Shown: in pieces, positions 54,827-64,000 of the stretch | Position numbering within the stretch: position 1 is the stretch's first letter | Layout: each line of letters opens with the position of its first letter | NCBI GenBank assembly: GCA_016946835.1 | Contig: JACVTC010000019.1 | Location: 1,497,501-1,561,500, forward strand | Length of the DNA stretch: 64,000 bases | Source of the DNA: Neocallimastix lanati (nom. inval.) | Lineage: Eukaryota > Neocallimastigomycota > Neocallimastigomycetes > Neocallimastigales > Neocallimastigaceae | Direction of reading: 5' to 3' | Translations under genes and position numbers: made by a program | Notes under the pieces: model-generated | What the model was told of the DNA's origin: nothing | Database searches by the model: none | What the model saw: the letters and a program-made list of their open reading frames with translations, nothing else

Positions 54827-54871
54827 TCCCCAATTCAACTTAGGGTTTTCAGGATTATACGTTTACGCTGT
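54827..54871 (+). mobile_element. LINE-B copy B0, right fragment
   Basis: Continuation of B0 after the two insertions (tagggttttcaggattatac..acgctgt), matching B1 at 53294-53333. It ends abruptly where the structured leader of A2 begins. No B0 continuation is seen after A2, so the A2 junction involves either a target deletion or another rearrangement. Confidence 0.75.
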
Positions 54872-55028
54872 TTCCCCGAGCAGGGATGTAATCGATTTAT
54901 GTATTTAAATCGCCTGCAAGGGGAATTAACTTTACTCTTATAAAGTAGATCCACAGTACTGGTGCAAAATAGTAGTAAAGTTATATTTTGTGTTAATTAA
55001 TAACATTATGCGCAATGGTAATGTTATT
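54872..55028 (+). promoter_or_regulatory. structured 5' leader of LINE-A: three successive stem-loops
   Basis: Stem 1: ttcccc/ggggaa (54872-54877 with 54920-54925), a GA/AA internal loop, gcagg/cctgc (54880-54884 with 54913-54917), an 8-nt bulge, cgattta/taaatcg and a 6-nt loop. Stem 2: aactttact (54928-54936) with agtaaagtt (54974-54982). Stem 3: aataacatta (54999-55008) with taatgttatt (55019-55028). All pairings are exact. It lies exactly at the 5' end of the only complete copy. A self-cleaving ribozyme, promoter RNA or translation element are possible; it does not obviously match HDV-like, hammerhead or twister consensus. Confidence 0.6.
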
Positions 55029-55528
55029 GGTAAAATTTTTCTGGTGAACATTCACTGCGGAATATAATGGTGCATTTTTGGAACATTGTTAAATAAGTTA
55101 CACCCAAGAATTAGTAATACATTTTCATTGTATTTCTATTTTCATGTAGTATTACTATTCTCATGTAAGAATTTATTGTATTCAATTGTATTTCAACTAT
55201 ATATTTCATGTATAACGTTGTAAGAGATTGATTCACTCTAAATCTTGTAGTAATTTATTTAACTCTTTACTAATTTTGTGCCATTATATTTCATCAATTC
55301 AATCTTAGTCATTAAATACTTTACGATATTCAAATTAAATAATATACTGAAAAAAGTGCTAAATCAAATTATTTTTCAATCGTTCAACAAACTACTAATT
55401 ATCGAAATTATTTACTCCAAAAAGATATAAAATTATTACAATTCTTATTATACTCAAGACTTTATAATAAAAACTGACTTTTATTTTTTATTTTTTTAGT
55501 TATTAATTTTTAGTATTTTATTACTATT

Positions 55529-57292
55529 ATGGAAATCCAATTTATAAGAAATAAGAATTTCATTCTAAGAGGTTCAAGGTGCCACGGTATACCAATGGAG
55601 AATACGAAACTACTCTTTATCCGCGAACTTCGATCTTGGCCAGAAATCAAAATGCGAAGACATTTAAAGAAAACTCTGAATGAATTAAATGATAAGGTTT
55701 TATCAGTTAAACGTATTGCTAATTTTAATGATGCATTCTTTAAAATTAAAATAGTAGGTAATGAAGAAGAAATAACATCTATCACTGATTGTATTGTTAA
55801 TAGTTTCAAACGTGCTTCAATTAATGTTATTAATTGTAGCAAAAGGAATCATAAATACAGTTTTTCTTCACTCAAAAGGAAACATTTTGCCTTATCAGAA
55901 AAAGTGAATTCATCATATAATATCAACTTATTCACTACTTCAAATTCAAATGCAGATTCAAGTCAAAATTCAAATTCAAGTTCAAATACAGATTCATGTT
56001 CAAGTTCAAGTACAAGTTCAAGTACAAGCTCAAGTTTAAGTTCAAGTTCAAGTTCAAGTTCAAGTTCAAGTTCAAGTTCAAGTTCAAGTTCAAGTTCAAG
56101 TTCAAGTTCAAGTTCAAGTTCAAGTTCAAGTTCAAGTTCAAGTTCAAGTTCAAGTTCAAGTTCAAGTTCAAGTTCAAGTTCAAGTTCAAGTTCAAGTTCA
56201 AGTTCAAGTTCAAGTTCAAGTTCAAGTTCAAGTTCAAGTTCAAGTTCAAGTTCAAGTTCAAGTTCAAGTTCAAGTTCAAGTTTAAGTTCAAGTTCAAGTT
56301 CAAGTTCAAGTTCAAGTTCAAGTTCAAGTTCAAGTTCAAGTTTAAGTTCAAGTTCAAGTTCAAGTTTAAGTTCAAGTTCAAGTTCAAGTACAAGTTCAAG
56401 TTCAAGTACAAGTTCAAGTTCAATTTCAAATTTATGTTTAAATTCAGTTTCAAGTTCAGATTCAAATTCAATTTCCAGTTCAATCAATTATAACAATTCC
56501 AATAATATTAATAACACTCATATTAATAATAATACAGTTAAAGAATTTTCTCTATGTGTCAGTTGGAATACTAATGGATGGAACTTTGATAAAAAAGACA
56601 GTGTTGAATTCTTTATTTCAATGTACAAACCACTTTTTTTATGCTTTCAGGAAACAGGAAATGGTTCAGGTTCTAGCAGTAAATATCTGTGTCGAGTATC
56701 ATTTAAAAACTATAAACATTTCTTCAAAAAAGCTAATAATGAAATTCCCGGTAAAAGAGGTCTTTATATTGGGTTTCATAATTCTTGTCAAGCCTCTCTT
56801 GAAAACAACACTTATGAGTATATTATTTCCTTGTATACTTATAATTTTTGGAATTTCACTAAATGTTCTATTGGTAATGTGTACGTACCTCATAGTGGCC
56901 ATAGCCTTCATGCTAGAGCTGCTAGAATTGAAATTTTGTCGTGGTTAAATAGTCACTCTTCTCATCCTTCAATGTTGGTTGGTGATTTTAATTTACCTAC
57001 TGAGAAATTATGTAATTTGCTCTCTAAATTTAGTAATTGGAAAATTCTTCCCTTATGGGGCTCCCCAATTTCATGGAGTAGAGGTAATAGAGAATCTGAT
57101 ATAGATCATGCGATTGTCAATGATCATATGTTAGATTTACTTTCATATGGTACTTTTATTGACTTTCCCCCCATTTCGGATCATAAACCTTTATTAATAA
57201 AAGGTAAATGTTTTTTATCAGTTAATTCAGATAATTCTTTCTCTCTGCCTAAAAAGACAGTTAAACGGGATAGATTAAAATGTATAAATTAA
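55529..57292 (+). pseudogene. LINE-A N-terminal domain, serine tract and APE-type endonuclease (A2)
   Basis: A 587-codon open part of the A2 polyprotein. Residues 1-130 form a basic N-terminal domain with similarity to the start of B3 (LFIRELRSWPEIK vs LIFIHDLNSWSPSK). Residues about 157-300 are almost pure Ser, encoded by an agttca hexamer array. The endonuclease follows, with SWNTNGW, the Glu of FQETG, the Tyr of NVYVPHSGH, GDFNLPT, DIDHAI and SDHKPL, the complete apurinic-endonuclease motif set. It nicks target DNA to prime reverse transcription. The frame ends at TAA 57290-57292, where A1 has GAA (Glu), so the stop is a point mutation. Confidence 0.88.
55998..56427 (+). repeat. (AGTTCA)n hexanucleotide array inside the LINE-A ORF
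   Basis: About 70 tandem agttca units with a few agtaca, agttta variants. In the element's frame it reads as (Ser-Ser)n. Other frames give Lys-Phe, Asn-Leu and Glu-Leu repeats, which are artefacts. The array separates the N-terminal and endonuclease domains. Confidence 0.95.
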
Positions 57293-60186
57293 AAAGAATC
57301 AATTTTTGACAACAACTATTTTAGTGTATTAGAGGAAGTGATTCCAGATCCTAATATTAGTATTGATGATATTTCTAAGAAATTTATTTCAACTTCATTC
57401 AATATTGCTAAGGAACTTAATATCACGTCAATTTCAGAAGTTCGAAAATCTTTTTTTCATATGTCGCAGAAAATATTTAATTTGCAAAAACTCAAAATGA
57501 AATTATATAAATCCATTAAAAGAAGAGGTTCTTATCATAATTTAATGAATTTGAAGAATTAATTAAAAAATATAATAGAATGTGCAAAATTATTCATCAT
57601 ATGTGTAATATTTATAGGAAAACTGAATACCAACATTGGATCAATATAGGATGTGAATATATGAAATCTCATAACCCTAAGAAAGCTTGGAAATGGCTTA
57701 AAACAACAGCAAAAGTAGATAAATTTAAAAATATGTCAAATTCTCCAGTAAAGGACAAAAATGGTAAACTAGCTACTTCTACTAAAGAACAGTTAGAAGT
57801 ATGGCACAATCACTATAAAAAACTTGCTTCAAGCCATTCTGATATCAATAGTGCATTAATCGAATGGTCTAATAAATTTTCCAATGGTACAATTAGGTAT
57901 ACGAGACACAATGAATGGGATATAAATCAAGACATCAGTATTGAAGAAATTAAAGAAGCAATTTTAGCTACTCCAAATTATTAAGCTTCAGGCCCGGATG
58001 GAATTCCTATTGAATTTTATAAAGTTTAATTCCTCCGGATGACGAAAATTCAGTAAATAATTCTTCTTCTGGTTTAAATTGTTTACAGAAGATATACTCA
58101 AGAATTTAGAATGGAGAATTTCCTAGCACTTGGAACGAAGCAAGTATTATATCTATTCCTAAAAAAGGAGATGATCTATCTGATTGTGACAATTATCGAG
58201 GTATCTCTCTGATTAACAATGGTATTAAACTCATTTCGAAAATAGTCTCCAAAAGAATTTCGGAATATGGACTTAAAAATAATTTTATTAGGAGAGAGCA
58301 ATTTGGATTTCGTACAAAAGAAGAATGTGTTAGTTTATTTATTTCAATTCGAGAAATTTGTCAAAGGCGTAAAAATGATAATAAAGAAACTTACCTTGCT
58401 TTTCTAGATTTAAAAAAGGCATATGATTCTGTTCCAATAGGTAATATTTTATATAGATTAGATGCTTTAGGTATTAGAGGTAAATGTTATCAATTTATAA
58501 AAAATCTATATTTGACTTCCAAAGCCAGTGTTAAAATTTATGATCAATATTCGGAATCTTTTAATATTATGAAAGGAGTTAGACAAGGTTGTCCACTATC
58601 ACCAATTCTTTTCAATCTTTTTATTAATGACATTTTTAATGATGTTTCAGAACTTGGAATTCCTTTAGGCGAATCTAGATGTTGTGGTGGACTCTTTGCA
58701 GATGATATTGTTCTATGCGCACCATCAAGAACTAAGTTAAAAAAAATGCTTAAGAAGGTAAATGAATGGGCTAAATTTAATATGATGAATTTTGGAATTA
58801 ACAAGTGTGCAACGATGGTGATTCGACCAGACACACCTCTTTTTCAAAATAAAAGAGATCCTACTTTTTATCTTGCTGGTCAACCAATTCCAATAACTAA
58901 ATGTTATACCTATTTAGGTATACCATTTGATAAAAGCTTATCGTTGAACCCTATTATTAAATTACTTAACTCTAAAGTTACTAAAGCTCTCTTTTCTGTT
59001 AGTAAATTTCTTTCAAATTCCAAAATTCCTATTCCATTTAAGAAGATTATTATTAACTCCTATGTACTTAGTAAAGTCTCTTACTTTGCACCTTTACTTG
59101 GTTCAAATAAAGCGAGAACAAATAATACTCATAAATTAATTAATAAAGGATTAAGATGGGTTGCAAGTTTACAAAAAGCCAAATCTTTTATCAATGTATA
59201 TTCTATTTAAAAATATTTAAATATTCCTCCATTGTCAGCTAAGTGTGCTTTGTCTCAAGTCAAATGTTTTGATAAATGGAAAGATTCAAATTGTATTATT
59301 TCTTATTTAGTTAATAATATTCCAAAATCTAGAAAATATACATGGACGAAAGAAAGTAGAACTCTTAAACGTAAACTAGAGAAAAGAGGTAATAACGATA
59401 ATAAAATCAAGGATTTTTATTGGAAAAGAGATATGAAAATCAATTCTATTAAAGCTGAGTTTTATGACAAAAACAAATTCGAAGAAACATCAAAATTTAT
59501 AAAACTTTATTATGAATATCCTGATTCTTTCATATGGTTTCTATTGGCTATTGAGAGCATGAAGCGGATATAGATTAGATGCTAGAATTACTAAAGCTGC
59601 AAAAATAATAGATCAAATGTGTCCTAATTTTTGTCCCTGTTGTAAAAATAATAAACAATGGATAAGTCATTGGTTAATTGATTGTCCATTTTTCAATCAT
59701 ATTCGTAGTAAAGCTATTGATAAAATTTTATTTTTATATAATGCTTTTAACTGTGGTAACCTAACAAATGATATTGTTAATAGTAATAATAGTAATAATA
59801 ATAATAGTTATGGTAATATTAGTAATAGTATTTTTAGTAATGTTAGTAATAGTATTGAAAATAATGTGTATATTGATTCTAGTGTGTGTGAAAAAGTGTT
59901 TAATTTCCTTCTTGGAGGTCGAAGTATTAATAACAGTACAAGAGAATGGAAGGATCTATTTAAGTGCCAGATGAAATCAGGTGCTTATTCTGATACTCCG
60001 TTCTTAGTGGTTACTGCGGCACTTCTCCAATTGATTATACCTATTGCTATTGGCCAGCAATGGTCTTTGTTCAATAGGTTCAAATCGAATCGTACTACTA
60101 CTACCAAGAGCGTCAATGCTGAAGAAACAGTAAGACAGGCCAGCAGAGCTAGCGCAACCAATGAAGATCATAATTTCATATCTTAA
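57293..60186 (+). pseudogene. LINE-A reverse transcriptase region of A2, multiply broken
   Basis: Same domain order as A1. Lesions relative to A1: 1-nt loss near 57546, nonsense at 57982-57984, 1-nt loss near 58024, TAG at 58107-58109 (shared with A1), nonsense at 59207-59209 and a 1-nt gain near 59526. The catalytic segments FLDLKKAYDSV, KGVRQGCPLSPILF and GGLFADDIVL are still present, as is the zinc knuckle (CPCC..HWLIDC). The copy cannot make a complete protein. Confidence 0.88.
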
Positions 60187-60610
60187 AATTATGATTAACA
60201 TTGCGAAGTTAAAATTAATTATTATACTTCAGTATAATAATGCCCTTGTGAAATCTTACAGATATTAATTAAATGAAACTAGAATACTTTATACCATTTT
60301 TTTTTTTATTTTGTGTTTCTTTTTTTTGTTTATTTTTTATCTTTTTTTTTCTTTTTATTACATGTATTTTATCATATATATAATTAATAAAGATGAAACA
60401 AGTTTGCTGCCGTTAAAAAAAAATATCCTTTTAAAATATTTTAACATATAAAAAAATAAATATATTATTTTACATTATATTTTATTGAATAAATAATTTT
60501 CCACTAATATTGTTTTTTAATATATCTTAGAAATTCAATTCATGTGAAAAAATTAACTTTTATATTCAATAAACTTAAATATTAATATTTTATATATAAT
60601 TCTTTGGTAT

Positions 60611-62702
60611 ACAACCCTCATAATAAATTCATATTAAATAGAAATTTAGTCAGTCCCTTTCTCAACAAACTCTAAACATGGATGCTTCTAGCTCAGTTAA
60701 TACTACTCCCTACCATCATGGTTTCTACTGCTTCGGTAATCATATAAACAATTATAAACTTATTTTTATTCATGACCTTAATTCTTGGTCCCCTAGCAAA
60801 CTTATGGTTCAAGTTATTAGTAAGATCCCTAACTACAATGAAATTATTCCATATGTTAAAAAAATTTTTTCTCCAAGGTATGGCTCATACTTCATTATTA
60901 GGGTTAATAAACACAAAAATGATCTCAACTTTTTCGATGTTTTAAATTTCTTATAGAAAATATTCCTGAAACAGCTAAAATTAACTGGTCCTTGTGTAAT
61001 AAACTTAAACAAAAGAACAAGTCAAGAAAATCTAATAACATTGATGTTGAACTTAATCCTATGGCGAAAGATTTTTTCTCTAGCTATCTAAATTCAAATT
61101 CTTTTTTCCTCAATTTCTGTGTTAGTTAGAATATTAATGGTTGGAATACTGAAAAGCGTGATAGTATTTTATATCTCAACTCTACTTTTAAACCTATATG
61201 TATCTATTTACAAGAAAATGGAAAAAGTAAATATTTTCTAAAAGATGTTTCAACACCATTAATTCCAAATTACAACTCAGTTTTCTTTAGAACTAATCCT
61301 AAAACCCCCGGTATGAAAGGACTCTTTATTGGTGTTCATTCTTCGTGCTCTTTCTTCCAGGAACCGTTTTTATACAAATATATTATTTCAGTAAATATCA
61401 CTTCTTTCTGAAATCAAAAATGTACAATTGGTAATATCTACTTCCCTTAAACAAATGGAAGGAAGCAAGACTAGTTGCTTTTGATGAACTTTCTCAATGG
61501 TTACGTTTTCACAATAGAAAAAATGTTCCTGCTGTACTAATTGGTGATTTTAACATGTCATTAAAGAATATCAAAACATTCATTTCAAATAATTTTCCTA
61601 ATTGGTATATTTCTCCCTTGTATGGTAATCAATATACTTATGCGAAAAGTACTAAATTATCTTGCATTGATCATGTCATCTATAGTGAGGCTTTGGAAAA
61701 ATATATTAATAAGACATCGGCTTGTACTTCATTTTATGATATTTCTGATCATAAACCTATTTTACTTTCTTGCAACAAAGTTCTTTCCGTTTGATTTATG
61801 AGGACTGCTAAAATTTCTAAATGGTCTGCTTATATTTGTAAGATAAAAAATTCAGATATTTTATTACATAATTATTTTTCAATCTTAGCAAATGACCTCG
61901 ATTCTCATTACAATTCGCTTACGGCTGATGAAATGGTATAAAATTTAGTCAATGCAGCAAGTAATATAAGGAAAGATATTAAAGCTTTCATTCCAACAAA
62001 TTTAAAAGGATCTACTTTTCATTGTTCTTATTTCATTAAAAATCTGTCTCATGAAAAACATATTACATTTAAAAACATTAAACCTTTCTTTAATTGTGAA
62101 AATGTCAATAATTACCTTGAACAATTTAACAGATATGAAAAACTTTGCAAATTAATCAAGAAAACAAAGAGAAATTTCATTCTGCTAGACATAAGGCTAA
62201 TATATTAAAAATCAATAATTATTTTCTGAATAAAGATTTCAAAAATGGTTGGAATGTTTAAAAAAAATGGCTAAACCATCTTATTCATCTACCTCACTTA
62301 CTTGCATTAAATCAAAATTTGGTCAAGATATTATCTCACCTACTAAACAATTAGATAGATGGGCTGAATATTATAAGGATCTAGCTTCTGACCCCTCAGG
62401 TCACAGCTTTAATCGTAACTACTGGAATCATGCTTTACAGAATATTAGTCTTAGATCCTCTGCTTGGAATATCAATGGTTCAATTACTATTAATGATATT
62501 AAAAATACTATTTCATCAATGAAAAACAACAAAACACCCGGCCCCGATGGTATCCTGATTGAATTCCACAAAGCTTTATTTTGCAATGAAGAATTACTAG
62601 AAACACATCCTGTCGCTAGAAAGTGTCTTAAATTAATATTTAATAAAATCTTGAATGGATCCTTTCCAAAAAAATGGAACTCAGCTTCTATTGTATCTAT
62701 TC
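60611..62702 (+). pseudogene. LINE-B copy B3: 5' half, decayed, missing 3' half
   Basis: Open pieces give an N-terminal domain (60678-60956, MDASSSVNTTPYHHG), a broken endonuclease (NINGWN, GLFIGVHSS, IGNIYFP, IGDFNMSL, CIDHVIYSE, YDISDHKPIL) with several stops and frameshifts, and an RT N-terminal part (62249-62700) with TPGPDGILIEFHKA and SFPKKWNSASIVSI. At 62702 the element stops before the catalytic RT motifs and is replaced by the dispersed repeat/(ATT)n region. Loss of the 3' half is unusual for LINEs, which are normally 5'-truncated. B3 is the only copy here showing the LINE-B N-terminus and endonuclease. Confidence 0.82.
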
Positions 62703-63797
<1,095 letters not shown>

Positions 63798-64000
63798 ATT
63801 ATTATTATATATTAATATTTTTATTTAATTATAAAAATTTTGATTTTATCATTATACTATTTGCCAATATTTAAAATCTACTAAAGTAAAATATAAATAA
63901 TAATAAAAGAAATTGTATGTCATTGTGTAACACAAAACCTAAATTTTATTATATATTAAACTTCATATAGAGGGAAAATAATTTAAATATTTTTATTTAT
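63798..64000. other. AT-rich window end
   Basis: No gene or repeat recognised in the last 200 bp. Confidence 0.6.

Larger units (their letters stand above)
54872..60425 (+). mobile_element. LINE-A copy A2, near full length
   Basis: About 5.5 kb: structured 5' leader (54872-55528), ORF with an N-terminal domain, serine tract, APE endonuclease, RT and zinc knuckle (55529-60186), and 3' UTR ending aaacaagtttgctgccgtt with nine A. The left junction is sharp against B0. The right flank (tatccttttaaaat) shows no matching target duplication. It is almost identical to A1 where they overlap but carries several more inactivating changes. Confidence 0.85.

Noticed and set aside
54872-55028. HDV-like, hammerhead or twister ribozyme
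   Set aside because: The nested pairing gives no P2 pseudoknot for HDV-like, no CUGANGA/GAAA core for hammerhead and no clear twister core, so only a generic structured leader is claimed.
55935-56493. Open frames of Lys-Phe, Asn-Leu and Glu-Leu repeats
   Set aside because: Alternative frames of the agttca hexamer array; only the Ser frame connects to recognisable domains.

Overview
The window looks like nuclear DNA of an anaerobic gut fungus (Neocallimastigomycota). It is extremely AT-rich, with long A/T homopolymers and (AAAT)n, (AAT)n and (ATT)n tracts. Short, mostly intronless and relatively GC-richer genes sit in kilobases of AT-rich spacer. The gene content also fits gut fungi: an intracellular serpin, a very large secreted protein ending in CBM18 (hevein-type) chitin-binding modules, and the remnant of a class C GPCR fused to a solute-binding-protein-like ectodomain. 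The genus cannot be told from the sequence.

Layout. 0.1-0.7 kb: two terminal-inverted-repeat elements, the first Mutator-like with a 9-bp target duplication. 1.7-2.8 kb (-): serpin. 2.8-5.9 kb: spacer with strong foldbacks, one with 53-bp perfect arms. 5.9-11.4 kb (-): 1827-residue secreted vWA / GLUG-like / CBM18 protein. 11.4-18.9 kb: gene-poor spacer with tandem repeats. 18.9-21.0 kb (+): Agd3-like (CE18-type) polysaccharide deacetylase with signal peptide and GPI-type tail. 27.7-29.3 kb (+): MFS transporter. 31-32.8 kb: foldback-rich region followed by a SINE-like unit. 35.2-36.1 kb (+): ribokinase of bacterial type. 37.5-37.9 kb (-): possible multi-exon gene remnant. 38.7-40.9 kb (+): F-box/LRR protein, modelled here as four exons. 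42.5-43.5 kb (-): decayed class C GPCR-like gene. 46.5-47.9 kb (+): four-exon Nab2/ZC3H14-type poly(A)-RNA-binding protein.

From 48.3 to 62.7 kb lies a nested cluster of APE-type non-LTR retrotransposons (LINEs) of two families, A and B. An old B copy (B0) was hit twice at the same site by other B copies (B1, B2). B1 was in turn hit by a 5'-truncated A copy (A1) with a clear 12-bp target duplication. A near full-length A copy (A2) abuts the end of B0 and starts with a strongly structured leader. A more decayed B copy (B3) follows. The window ends in a (ATT)n tract of about 550 bp flanked by pieces of a dispersed repeat.

No operon-like organisation is expected or seen. The cell-surface genes (chitin-binding giant, CE18-like deacetylase, GPCR remnant) suggest cell-wall and environmental interaction. 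The intron-bearing genes are the typically eukaryotic ones (Nab2-like, F-box/LRR, GPCR remnant), whereas ribokinase, serpin, transporter, deacetylase and the giant protein are uninterrupted. No tRNA, rRNA or CRISPR array was recognised.
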